A stretch of 14,938 nucleotides of DNA, from positions 1 to 14,938 of the forward strand of contig DATBDM010000244.1 in the NCBI GenBank assembly GCA_036269915.1, written 5' to 3'. Position numbers and translations under genes: made by a program. The stretch comes from DATBDM01 sp036269915. GTDB lineage: Bacteria; Actinomycetota; Thermoleophilia; Solirubrobacterales; Solirubrobacteraceae. Below the pieces are notes generated by a model that was not told the DNA's origin, ran no database searches, and saw only the letters and a list, made by a program, of their open reading frames with translations. Shown here piece after piece: positions 1-6,787 of this stretch. Numbering within the stretch: position 1 is the first letter of the stretch; every line of letters begins with the position of its first letter.

Positions 1-253
1 TGAGCGTGAGCTTCATCGCGGCCACGGCCTGCGGCGAGGTGACGTCGTCCCAGAACGCGCCGAGGCCGTCGTCGAACGAGCGCACGACGACGGCCGACAG
101 CGGGATCAGGACGATCAGCGTGAGCCAGGCGACCGAGAAGCCGCCCAGGATCGCCGGGCCGGCCAGTCCCTGACGCGCCGCCCGCCGCGCCCGGAGGCGC
201 GGCGGGGGGACGGCTACAGCGACGTCAGTTGGCAGTGGAGACCCCCAGGTCAT
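1..253 (-). CDS. cysT: Sulfate ABC transporter permease CysT, N-terminal part (cut by window edge)
   Basis: This is the first 84 codons of an inner-membrane permease that, with CysW and the ATPase CysA, would import sulfate or thiosulfate delivered by the binding protein encoded just upstream. The visible protein has a basic, proline-rich N-terminus (PPPRLRARRAARQ), then a first membrane segment (about LAGPAILGGFSVAWLTLIVL), then a periplasmic stretch with FDDGLGAFW and SPQAVAAMKLTL, which is characteristic of the start of CysT/CysU. The only good start in frame is an ATG inside the end of the binding-protein gene, giving a 29-base overlap and suggesting translational coupling. The rest runs off base 1. 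Identity as CysT and not CysW rests on the sequence style and on its position right after the binding protein. The exact start is moderately certain, because the Shine-Dalgarno sequence is weak (GAGA). Confidence 0.82.
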   Translation of the reverse strand, partial: MTWGSPLPTDVAVAVPPPRLRARRAARQGLAGPAILGGFSVAWLTLIVLIPLSAVVVRSFDDGLGAFWDDVTSPQAVAAMKLTL

Positions 254-1250
254 TCTCGATGGCGGCCACCGAGCCCTTCTCCGGGTCGAAGAACTCGTCA
301 TTCACCTTCGACCACCCGCCGAACTGATCGATCTTGAACAGCTCCTTCGGGGTCGGGTACGTGTTCTTGTCGACCAGGTTCGGGAGCACCGAGCGGTAGC
401 CCTTGGACGCGAAGATCTTCTGCGCCTCCGGCGTGATGAGCCAGTCCAGGAACGCCTTCGCCTTGTCCGGGTTCTTCGAGTCCTTGGTGACCGCGGCCGG
501 GTTCTGGATCAGGATCGTCTGGTCCGGGATCACGTAGTCGAGGTCGATGCCGGCCTTCTGGGCGGTGATCGCCTCGTTCTCGTACGAGATCAGCACGTCG
601 CCCTTGCCGCCCGCGAACGTCTGCAGCGCCTCGCGGGCCGACTTGTCCTGTACCACCGTGTTGGCAAGCACCTTGTGCAGGAAGTCGAGCGCCTCCTGCG
701 GCGACTTGCCCTGGGCGATCTGCGAGCCGTACGCGGCCATCAGGTTCCACTTCGCGCCGCCCGACGTGAACGGGTTCGGCGTGAGCACCTGGACGCCGGG
801 CTTGACGAGGTCCGCCCAGGTCTCGATGTGCTTCGGGTTGCCCTTGCGCACGGTGAGGACGACGACCGAGTTGGTGACGAAGCCCTTGGTCGGCGTCTTC
901 GCCCAGTTCGCGTCCACGATCCCCGGCTCGACGAGCTTGTCGACGTCGGGAGCCAGCGAGAGCGCGACGATGTCGGCCGGCAGGCCGGCGGCGACGGCGC
1001 GCGACTGGTCGCCCGAGGGGCCGTAGGACTGCGAGAAGTCGACGCCCTTTCCGGCGGCCGTCTTCTGGAACGCCGGGATCTCGGCCTGGTAGGCCTCCTG
1101 CGGCGTCGAGTAGGCGACCAGGCTGAGCTTCTCACCGGAGCCGCCGGAGCTGGCGTTCCCGGAGCCGTTCGCCGGACCGCCGCAGCCGGCCAGCGCGGCG
1201 GCCGCGATCAGGGTCGCGGCGAGCGCCGTCCAGAGGGAGCGTCGTGCCAT
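225..1250 (-). CDS. sbp: Sulfate ABC transporter substrate-binding lipoprotein
   Basis: This extracytoplasmic binding protein captures sulfate (possibly thiosulfate) and delivers it to the CysT/CysW permease. The 341-residue product starts MARRSLW, has a hydrophobic signal core and a lipobox LAGC with Cys23 as the lipidated residue, followed by a Gly/Ser linker. The mature part carries family landmarks: VAYSTPQEAY, SYGPSGDQSRAV, PADIVALSLAPDVDKL, GNPKHIETW, NPFTSGGAKWN and QTFAGGKGDVLISYENEA. The usual NPKTSG motif reads NPFTSG here. I chose the ATG at 1250 over ATGs at 1265 and 1283 because GGAGAAG sits 6 bases upstream of it and because the other two add a charged, non-signal N-terminus. 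The length fits the family. cysT overlaps its 3' end. Specificity between sulfate and thiosulfate cannot be read from sequence. Confidence 0.92.
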   Translation of the reverse strand: MARRSLWTALAATLIAAAALAGCGGPANGSGNASSGGSGEKLSLVAYSTPQEAYQAEIPAFQKTAAGKGVDFSQSYGPSGDQSRAVAAGLPADIVALSLAPDVDKLVEPGIVDANWAKTPTKGFVTNSVVVLTVRKGNPKHIETWADLVKPGVQVLTPNPFTSGGAKWNLMAAYGSQIAQGKSPQEALDFLHKVLANTVVQDKSAREALQTFAGGKGDVLISYENEAITAQKAGIDLDYVIPDQTILIQNPAAVTKDSKNPDKAKAFLDWLITPEAQKIFASKGYRSVLPNLVDKNTYPTPKELFKIDQFGGWSKVNDEFFDPEKGSVAAIENDLGVSTAN

Positions 1251-1256
1251 TCGGTT

Positions 1257-1263
1257 CTTCTCC
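1257..1263 (-). promoter_or_regulatory. Ribosome binding site that decides the sbp start
   Basis: On the minus strand GGAGAAG lies 6 bases before the ATG at 1250. The two upstream in-frame ATGs (1265 and 1283) have no well-spaced Shine-Dalgarno sequence, so this site supports the shorter 341-residue protein with a clean lipoprotein signal. Confidence 0.7.
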
Positions 1264-1294
1264 ATTACCTCGGTCGAGTTCATCGGTGGCGCAC

Positions 1295-1300
1295 ATTATG
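1295..1300 (-). promoter_or_regulatory. Candidate -10 element of the sulfate transport operon
   Basis: The 94-base gap between moaDE and sbp is the most AT-rich stretch in the window. On the minus strand it contains CATAAT, a five-of-six match to TATAAT. Initiation about 7 bases downstream (near 1288) would give a leader of about 38 bases before the ATG at 1250. No convincing -35 hexamer is seen at 16-18 bases. Upstream (about 1324-1338) lies an imperfect TGTT-N7-AACA dyad that might be an operator, but it is too short to claim. Confidence 0.4.
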
Positions 1301-1344
1301 CATGTACCCGATCGAGAATGAGATTGTTTCTGCTTAACACTCCT

Positions 1345-2019
1345 TCACGTGCGTGGCTGGCTCGGCGGCAACGTCCCTTTCACGCGCTTTTCGCCGGATT
1401 CCGAGACTTCGACCTTCCAGATCGGCGCCTCCGCCTTGACGCGATCGATGACGGCGCGGGCGCCCGCGAACGCCTCGCCGCGATGGGCGGCCGATGCGGC
1501 GACGATCACGCTCGGCTCTCCCAGTGCGACGCTGCCGGTGCGGTGCTCGACGGCGACCGCGGTCAGCCCGTGGCGCTCGGCCTCCTCGGCGGCGATCGCC
1601 CGCAGCCGTGGCTCGGCCATCTCCGCGTAGGCCTCGTACTCCAGCCGCGGCACCTCGCGGGTCACGCCCTCGAAGCACACGACCGCCCCGGCGCGCGGGT
1701 CGCGGACGGCGGCGGAGAGCGCCGCCAGGTCGAGCGGCTCGGCGGTGACGCGGACGCGCCGGACGGTGTCGTCTCCGCCCGAGACCGGGGGGATCAGCGC
1801 GACCTCGTCCGTGGCGCGCACGGGATCGTCGGCGCGCGCGTACTCGCGGTTGATCGCGACGATGCACTGGCCCGGCTCGAGCGCCCCGACCGGGGTCTGC
1901 GCCATCGCGGCGAGCACGTCCGCGGCGCGCGCGCCGTCGGGCAGCTCGACCTCGATCGCCCCCGCCCCGGCCCGCTCGCGCAGCCCGGCGAACAGGCGCA
2001 CGGAGATCGTCATGGTCAT
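1345..2019 (-). CDS. moaDE: Fused molybdopterin synthase, MoaD-MoaE
   Basis: Molybdopterin synthase transfers two sulfurs from the MoaD thiocarboxylate to cPMP held by MoaE. Here both subunits are in one 224-residue chain. Residues 1-82 are MoaD (VRLFAGLRERAG near the start, ending ALIPPVSGG with the Gly81-Gly82 tail). Residues about 88-215 are MoaE, with FEGVTRE (Arg121), LEYEAYAEMAE, the AHRGEAF pair His179-Arg180, and KAEAPIWKVEV with Lys195 and Lys202 at the expected active-site places. The loop after FEGVTR is shorter than in E. coli MoaE, where HNxGxxV residues lie. Because the thiocarboxylate must form on a free C-terminal Gly, the fusion presumably needs cleavage after Gly82; the fused MoaX of Mycobacterium tuberculosis has been reported to be cut at its MoaD Gly-Gly. 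The ATG at 2019 was chosen because a TACCCT element lies 8 bases upstream. ATG 2013 is the alternative. Confidence 0.93.
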   Translation of the reverse strand: MTMTISVRLFAGLRERAGAGAIEVELPDGARAADVLAAMAQTPVGALEPGQCIVAINREYARADDPVRATDEVALIPPVSGGDDTVRRVRVTAEPLDLAALSAAVRDPRAGAVVCFEGVTREVPRLEYEAYAEMAEPRLRAIAAEEAERHGLTAVAVEHRTGSVALGEPSVIVAASAAHRGEAFAGARAVIDRVKAEAPIWKVEVSESGEKRVKGTLPPSQPRT

Positions 2020-2027
2020 AGCCGGCA

Positions 2028-2033
2028 AGGGTA
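2028..2033 (-). promoter_or_regulatory. Candidate -10 element (TACCCT) for leaderless moaDE
   Basis: On the minus strand TACCCT fits the actinobacterial TANNNT -10 pattern and ends 8 bases before the ATG at 2019, so the transcript would start at or next to the ATG. No Shine-Dalgarno sequence is present, which agrees with a leaderless start. A TTGACG occurs at 2047-2042 but only 8 bases separate it from TACCCT, so it is not a normal -35 partner. Confidence 0.45.
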
Positions 2034-2102
2034 CGGGCGAACGTCAACCCCGGCATCGCGGGAGGCGTGTCGGTCGGACCCCCTCGCTGCCCAGCTGCCG
2101 TT

Positions 2103-2118
2103 CGCCCGAGCCCGGGCG
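2103..2118 (-). terminator. GC hairpin just after the amidase gene
   Basis: Six bases beyond the amidase stop codon the minus strand has CGCCCG-GGCT-CGGGCG, a perfect 6-bp stem with a 4-base loop. There is no following U-run, so if it ends the GGDEF-EAL/HD-GYP/amidase transcript it is not a classical intrinsic terminator. In DNA this GC-rich such a hairpin could also arise by chance. Confidence 0.3.
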
Positions 2119-2124
2119 CCGGAC

Positions 2125-2766
2125 TCAGCTGCCGCAGCCCTGCTCGGCCAGCTTCGCCCGGTAGCGCTGCATCGATGCGTGCGTCATGTCCCCGTGGGTC
2201 TGGGTGCGCAGCCGCGCGACGCGCTCATGGTGGTACGGCGACGAGAGGCTCTCGCTGTGGCCGATCACGTCGCGCACGCGGATGCCGTCCATGCAGCGCA
2301 GCCAGCGAGTCAGCCGCAGCGAGGCGCGCAGGACCTTCGGCCGCGACATGACCGCCGCGTCGCTCGTGCCCACGTGCTCGATGCCGATCGCCGTCCAGTT
2401 GAGCCCGACCGTGTGCCGGCAGCGCCAGCGCAGCGGGACGAGCTGGTAGATCGTGCCGTCCGTGTCGATCACGAAGTGCGCGCAGGTGCCGGGGCGCTCG
2501 TGCAGCTCGGGGTCCGGGGCGTCGGAGGCGAAGGTGTTGATCGTCGCCGACAGCGACGTGTTGGCGGTGTAGTGCTCGACGATCACGTGCGGATTGCGCA
2601 GCTTGAAGGTCCGCCGGCCGTAGTGGCGCGCGGAGTATGCCGCCATCTCCTGGCGGCGCTTGGCGCCGAACGGGATCCGGCGCTGGACGATCGCGGGCCG
2701 CGGCGCCTCCGCGGGCATCGGAGCGGCGGCCGCAGCGAGCAGCAGCGGCGCGAGCAGCAGGCTCAT
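2125..2766 (-). CDS. Secreted N-acetylmuramoyl-L-alanine amidase (Amidase_2/PGRP fold)
   Basis: The product probably cleaves the amide bond between N-acetylmuramic acid and L-Ala in peptidoglycan, outside the cytoplasm. The 213-residue protein begins with a short Ala/Leu-rich signal peptide (MSLLLAPLLLAAAAAP). The Amidase_2 core runs from about residue 58: VIVEHYTA with His65 as first zinc ligand, CAHFVIDTDGTIYQLVPL, WRCRHTVGLNWTAIGIEHVGT with His118, and VIGHSES with His170. The third ligand is probably within TQTHGDM (His191 or Asp193); the spacing from His170 is longer than in AmpD, so this is uncertain. The ATG shares the ATGA overlap with the stop of the HD-GYP gene, so translation is likely coupled. 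The frame is open further upstream, but that extension lacks a signal peptide and lies inside the HD-GYP gene. Substrate specificity is inferred from the family only. Confidence 0.85.
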   Translation of the reverse strand: MSLLLAPLLLAAAAAPMPAEAPRPAIVQRRIPFGAKRRQEMAAYSARHYGRRTFKLRNPHVIVEHYTANTSLSATINTFASDAPDPELHERPGTCAHFVIDTDGTIYQLVPLRWRCRHTVGLNWTAIGIEHVGTSDAAVMSRPKVLRASLRLTRWLRCMDGIRVRDVIGHSESLSSPYHHERVARLRTQTHGDMTHASMQRYRAKLAEQGCGS

Positions 2767-4133
2767 CCGGCCAAGCGTAGAGCGGCGGGCTCCCCGTCCG
2801 CCGCCACGGCGCGCTCGAGCGCGTCGACCGCCGCCGGGCACAGCCCGACGCCGCGGTCGGCGGCGACGATCTCCATCGCCGTCCCGGCGTCCATCGCCGC
2901 CCGGTAGGGCCGCTCGGCGGTCAGCGCCTCCCAGACGTCGGCGACGGCCAGCACGCGCGTCGGCCGCGAGAGGTCGAAGGCGGCCAGGCCGCGGTGGTAC
3001 CCGCTGCCGTCCAGGCGCTCGTGATGCGAGGCCGCCGTCTCGACGATCCCGGCGAAGCACGCGACGCGCTCGAGGATGCGCTGCGTGTGGCGCGGGTGCT
3101 CGCGCACCACGGCGAGCTCGTCGCGGTCCAGCCGCCCGGGCTTGTCGAGGATCCGGTTGGAGACGGCGAGCTTGCCGATGTCGTGCAGCAGCCCGGCGCG
3201 CCGCAGGTCGCGCAGCTGGTCCCGCGACATCTCGAGCTGGGCGCCGAGCGCGACCGCCCAGCGGGCGACCTCGGTCGAGTGGCGGGCCGTGTAGGGCGAC
3301 TTGGCGTCGATCACCCGCGCGAAGGCGTCGGCGACGCGGTCCAGCCGCGCCTGGTCGGCGAGCACCACCCGGTCGGCGGGCTCCCAGGCGGCGGCGGGCG
3401 GCACCATCCGCGGGTCCTCGAGCGGCCCCCAGAACGCGGCCTCGTCGCGGAAGGCCAGCAGGGCGCCGACGAGCGCCGGGTCGAACCAGCGCCCGGCGCG
3501 CTTGATCGCCATCGCGTAGGCGCCGCGTGGGCCGGTGGTGCGGGAGAAGATCTCGACCGTCTGGGCGAGGCAGAGGATCCGGCCGAGCAGCGGGATCTCC
3601 TCGCCGCGCAGGCCCTGCGGGTGGCCGGAGCCGTCCCAGTGCTCGTCGAGCGCGGCGATCGCGCCCGCGCTGGCCTCGGGCAGCTCGAGCATCCGCGCGA
3701 TCTCGGCGCCGCGCTCGCAGCGCGTGGCGATCATCTCGCGCGTGACCTCCGCCTCGCCGGCGACCGCCTTCATCCGGCGCGCCTTGGCGACGGGCCCGCG
3801 GCCGGGCTCGACCGAGCGCCAGGTGTAGGCCGCGAGCGCGCCGGGCTTGGACCAGTCGACCGCCTTCATCGCCCGCTTGGCCTGATGGTCGTCGGCCGCG
3901 AACAGCGATGACAGGCGCGCCGCATTGCTCGAGCAGCCGGCGTCCTTGAGCAGCAGCGCGTAGAAGAGCCCGGAGCGCTGCTCGTCCGGCAGCCCGATCT
4001 CCTCGGCCAGCCGCATGCCGATCGCGGTGGTGCGCACCGCGTGGCCGGGCGGCTCGCCCTCGGTCAGGTCGAGCGCATGCGACAGCGCCCCGAGCACCTC
4101 CGAGAGCGCGACGTCCCCGGGCGCGCTCAGCAC
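2763..4133 (-). CDS. Tandem HD-GYP-like phosphodiesterase protein
   Basis: HD-GYP domains hydrolyse cyclic-di-GMP or related nucleotides. This 456-residue cytoplasmic protein has two such regions. The N-terminal one (about 20-200) keeps GHAVRT (His31) and DEHWDGSGHPQGL (163-175) but reads KD (Lys63-Asp64) where HD should be and CERGAEI where HPxxG is expected, so it looks catalytically dead. The C-terminal one (about 265-440) keeps ARHS (His285), LLHDIGK (His317-Asp318, Lys321), EHPRHT (His346) and HHERLDGSGYH (370-380), with His replacing the Pro of GYP. The start is the GTG at 4133, which overlaps the end of the GGDEF-EAL gene by 7 bases and has GGAG 9 bases upstream. Upstream open frame is antisense to nothing useful and lies inside the EAL coding region. 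The neighbours suggest a shared c-di-GMP role. Activity and substrate are inferred. Confidence 0.88.
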   Translation of the reverse strand: MLSAPGDVALSEVLGALSHALDLTEGEPPGHAVRTTAIGMRLAEEIGLPDEQRSGLFYALLLKDAGCSSNAARLSSLFAADDHQAKRAMKAVDWSKPGALAAYTWRSVEPGRGPVAKARRMKAVAGEAEVTREMIATRCERGAEIARMLELPEASAGAIAALDEHWDGSGHPQGLRGEEIPLLGRILCLAQTVEIFSRTTGPRGAYAMAIKRAGRWFDPALVGALLAFRDEAAFWGPLEDPRMVPPAAAWEPADRVVLADQARLDRVADAFARVIDAKSPYTARHSTEVARWAVALGAQLEMSRDQLRDLRRAGLLHDIGKLAVSNRILDKPGRLDRDELAVVREHPRHTQRILERVACFAGIVETAASHHERLDGSGYHRGLAAFDLSRPTRVLAVADVWEALTAERPYRAAMDAGTAMEIVAADRGVGLCPAAVDALERAVAADGEPAALRLAG

Positions 4134-6727
4134 CTCGCGGTGCTCCCGGCGCGCAGCAGCGCCTCGAGCTCCTCCGGCGGCAGCGGGCGCGAGAGCAGGA
4201 AGCCCTGGGCGAGGCAGAGCCCGAGCGCGACGAGCCGGTCGAGCTGGCCCTGCGTCTCGACCCCCTCGGGGATGATCCGCATGCCGAGCGCGCGGCCCAT
4301 GCCCACGATCGCCTCGACGATCGCGACGTCGCCGTCGCCCGCCGGCCCCAGCCCGGCGACGAACGACTGGTCGACCTTGAGGCCGTCGAGCGGGTAGCGC
4401 TGGAGGTAGCGCAGCGACGAGTAGCCCGTGCCGAAGTCGTCGAGGATCAGCCGCACGCCGTGCTCCTGCAGCGTGCGGATCGTATGCCCGGTCGCGGGCG
4501 TCTCCTCGAGCAGCAGACCCTCGGTGATCTCCAGGCCGAGCGACTCCGCCGGCAGGCCGGTCCGCGCGAGCGCGTCGGCCACCATCGGCACGAGGTCCGG
4601 TGAGGCGACCTGGCGCGCCGAGAGGTTGACGGTCAGCTGGAGGTCGGCGAAGGCGGTCGCGGCCTGCCAGCCGGCGACCTGGGCGCACGCCGCGCGCAGG
4701 ACGCGCGCGCCGAGGTCGACGATCAGCCCGCTCTCCTCGGCGACGGGGATGAACTCGCCAGGCGAGATCAGGCCGCGCTCGGGATGCTCCCAGCGCAGCA
4801 GCGCCTCGACGCCGGCGATCCGGCGCTCGGGCACGTGCCAGAACGGCTGGTAGGCGACCCACAGCCGGCCCTCGCCCTCGAGCGCGCGGCGCAGGTCGGC
4901 CTCCATCCGCAGCCGCGCGGTGATGCGGTCGCGCAGCCCGGCGTCGAAGAGCTCGAAGCGCCCGCGGCCGCGCTCCTTGGCGCGGTACATGGCGGCGTCG
5001 GCGTCCGAGAGCAGCTCCTCGGGGCTGCGCGGCCCGTCGGGACCGGTGACGACCAGGCCGACGCTGGCAGAGCCGAAGCGGGTCTCCCCCGCGACGACGA
5101 ACGGCTTCTCGAAGGCGCGCACGATCCGCTCGGCGACCGCGATCGCCCCGTGCTCGCCGGTGACGCCCTGCAGCAGCACCGCGAACTCGTCGCCGCCGAA
5201 GCGCGCGACGGTGTCGCTGGGCCGCACGACCTCGGCGAGCCGCGGGCCGACGGCGCGCAGCAGGTCGTCGCCGGCGTCGTGGCCGAGCGAGTCGTTGACG
5301 ACCTTCAGGTGGTCGAGGTCGAGGAACAGCACGGCGACGTGCGTGCGGTCGCGGCGGGCGCGGGCCAGCGCGACGCGCAGCCGGTCGAGCAGCAGCGTGC
5401 GGTTCGGCAGCCCGGTCAGCGCGTCGTGGAGCGCGTCGTGGCGGATGCGCTCCTCGACCTCGACGCGCTCCAGCGCGCCGGTGAGCACGTGGGCCACCGC
5501 CTGCAGGAAGTCGAGGTCCTGGGGCGAGAAGCGCCGCGACGTCGTGCTGTGGGCGCCGAGCAGGCCGAGCGGGCGCCCGCGCTCACCGACCAGGGCGTGG
5601 GCGCAGGAGACGATCCCCGCCGCGCGCAGCGGCGCGGCGCGCATCGGGTGCGCGGGCAGATCGTCGACGGCCACGGCGCCGTCGGCGTAGAAGCTCCCGA
5701 GGTCCGCGGCGCGGAAGCTGGCGACCTCGAAGCTCGTGGCGGTGAAGCCCGCGCCGAAGCCGACGGAGGCGCGCACCCGCATGTGCGCGTCGCCGAGGTG
5801 CTCGAGCGCGTAGGCGCAGTCGACCTGGAGCGTCTCCGCGACGAGCCGGCAGGCGGCCGCCTGCAGCCCGTCGATGTCGCCGCGCTGCAGCGCGAGGTCG
5901 CCGAGCTTGGCCACCGCCGCCTGCTGGGCGAGCCGCTGCGCCAGCTCGGCCTCGGCCTGGCGCCGGGCGCCGATGTCGCGCGTGGAGCACTGGATCTCGG
6001 CCACGCCGGTGCCGTCGAGGTCGGGGACCCAGCGGCAGGAGCTCTCCACCCAGACGTAGTGCCCGTCGCGGTGGCGGAGCCGGTAGTCGATCGTGATCAC
6101 CCGGCCCGCGAGCGTGGCGCCGGCGAGCTCGGCGATCATCGCGTCGGCGTCTTCGGGGTGGACGAACTCGAAGCAGGAGCGGCCGAGCAGGTCCTCGGGC
6201 GCCCAGCCCGTCACCGCCGTCATCGACGGGGAGACGTACAGGTAGCTGCCGTTCGGGTCGTGGCGGGTGACGACGTCCGTCGCGTTCTCGGCGAGCAGCC
6301 GGTAGTGGTCCTGGGCCCGCCGCGCGCCGGTCTGGTCCCACGAGACGGCGAGGATGCCCTCGACCGGCGCGCCGGGGGCCGTCCGGATCGGCCGCGCGGT
6401 CAGCCAGTGCGAGCGCCCGCCGCGCATCGGCAGGTCGAAGGCCCGCTCCTCGCCGTGCAGGACGGCCGCGTAGTGCGGCGCGACGATCGCGAAGACGGGC
6501 TCGGGAGTCGTCTCCACCAGCGGCCGGCCGACGACCGCGGCGCGGTCGATCCCCGCCTCCTCCCAGGCCGGTCCCTGCATCAGCCGGACGGTGAGGTCGC
6601 GGTCGAGCACCATCGCGGCGGTGCCGGGCAGGCCGCCGAGCGCGGACGCCTCGAGGCTGCCCACGTGGGCGAGCACCTCGTCCAGCGCGGAGGCGCGGAC
6701 GAGCGACGAGGATCCGGCGGGGCCCAT
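4127..6727 (-). CDS. PAS-PAS-GAF-GGDEF-EAL cyclic-di-GMP enzyme
   Basis: This 866-residue protein can in principle both make (GGDEF) and degrade (EAL) cyclic-di-GMP under the control of sensory domains. Order: a first, diverged PAS (about 30-135), a typical PAS-PAC (140-255, with LLAENATDVVTRHDPNG and FEFVHPEDAD), a GAF (275-420), GGDEF (430-598) and EAL (608-862). The GGDEF signature GGDEF (511-515) is intact and is preceded by the inhibitory I-site RPSD (502-505). The EAL set is complete: EALLRW (Glu641), Asn701, Glu733, DDFGTGYSS (Asp763-Asp764), LKVDQSF (Lys784), Glu821 and Gln841. No membrane segment is seen, so it is probably cytosolic. The ATG at 6727 has no clear Shine-Dalgarno sequence, but no better in-frame start lies upstream. 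It heads a coupled operon with the HD-GYP and amidase genes and is divergent from moaC. The signal sensed is unknown. Confidence 0.93.
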   Translation of the reverse strand: MGPAGSSSLVRASALDEVLAHVGSLEASALGGLPGTAAMVLDRDLTVRLMQGPAWEEAGIDRAAVVGRPLVETTPEPVFAIVAPHYAAVLHGEERAFDLPMRGGRSHWLTARPIRTAPGAPVEGILAVSWDQTGARRAQDHYRLLAENATDVVTRHDPNGSYLYVSPSMTAVTGWAPEDLLGRSCFEFVHPEDADAMIAELAGATLAGRVITIDYRLRHRDGHYVWVESSCRWVPDLDGTGVAEIQCSTRDIGARRQAEAELAQRLAQQAAVAKLGDLALQRGDIDGLQAAACRLVAETLQVDCAYALEHLGDAHMRVRASVGFGAGFTATSFEVASFRAADLGSFYADGAVAVDDLPAHPMRAAPLRAAGIVSCAHALVGERGRPLGLLGAHSTTSRRFSPQDLDFLQAVAHVLTGALERVEVEERIRHDALHDALTGLPNRTLLLDRLRVALARARRDRTHVAVLFLDLDHLKVVNDSLGHDAGDDLLRAVGPRLAEVVRPSDTVARFGGDEFAVLLQGVTGEHGAIAVAERIVRAFEKPFVVAGETRFGSASVGLVVTGPDGPRSPEELLSDADAAMYRAKERGRGRFELFDAGLRDRITARLRMEADLRRALEGEGRLWVAYQPFWHVPERRIAGVEALLRWEHPERGLISPGEFIPVAEESGLIVDLGARVLRAACAQVAGWQAATAFADLQLTVNLSARQVASPDLVPMVADALARTGLPAESLGLEITEGLLLEETPATGHTIRTLQEHGVRLILDDFGTGYSSLRYLQRYPLDGLKVDQSFVAGLGPAGDGDVAIVEAIVGMGRALGMRIIPEGVETQGQLDRLVALGLCLAQGFLLSRPLPPEELEALLRAGSTARC
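4143..4146 (-). promoter_or_regulatory. Ribosome binding site supporting the GTG start of the HD-GYP gene
   Basis: GGAG lies 9 bases before the GTG at 4133, inside the last codons of the upstream gene. It is the reason for preferring this start over any codon deeper in the EAL gene, where the frame also stays open. Confidence 0.55.
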
Positions 6728-6774
6728 GGCACGGTCATCGGCCGCGGGAGCGGACTCCTACAGGCCCGTGGGGC

Positions 6775-6780
6775 TACCAT
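6775..6780 (+). promoter_or_regulatory. Candidate -10 element (TACCAT) for leaderless moaC
   Basis: TACCAT fits TANNNT and ends 7 bases before the moaC ATG, so transcription would start at or beside the A of ATG. A GGAG is present but is only 2 bases from the ATG, too close for a normal Shine-Dalgarno. The 60-base divergent gap also has to hold the promoter of the GGDEF-EAL gene, for which I see no clear element on the minus strand. The possible -35 (GGACTC at 6752-6757, 17-base spacing) is weak. Confidence 0.45.
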
Positions 6781-6787
6781 CCGGAGC

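Noticed and set aside
251..1320. Ten-base inverted copy: CATTCTCGAT at 251-260 on the plus strand and on the minus strand at 1320-1311.
   Set aside because: A repeat of ten bases is expected by chance in 15 kb, and the first copy is inside coding sequence.
2026..2028. TTG start for moaDE, three codons upstream of ATG 2019.
   Set aside because: It overlaps the likely -10 box, has no Shine-Dalgarno, and the MoaD fold begins after the ATG.
2042..2047. TTGACG on the minus strand as a -35 box for moaDE.
   Set aside because: The hexamer is good, but it is only 8 bases from TACCCT instead of the usual 16-18, so the pair cannot form a standard promoter.
2020..2124. Moco riboswitch before moaDE.
   Set aside because: The gap is only 105 bases. 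It shows one 6-bp hairpin next to the amidase stop and no set of paired helices of the expected kind.
2125..3060. A longer 311-residue version of the amidase.
   Set aside because: The added N-terminus is Arg/Gly-rich shadow sequence inside the HD-GYP gene. The ATG at 2766 gives a signal peptide and a standard ATGA overlap.
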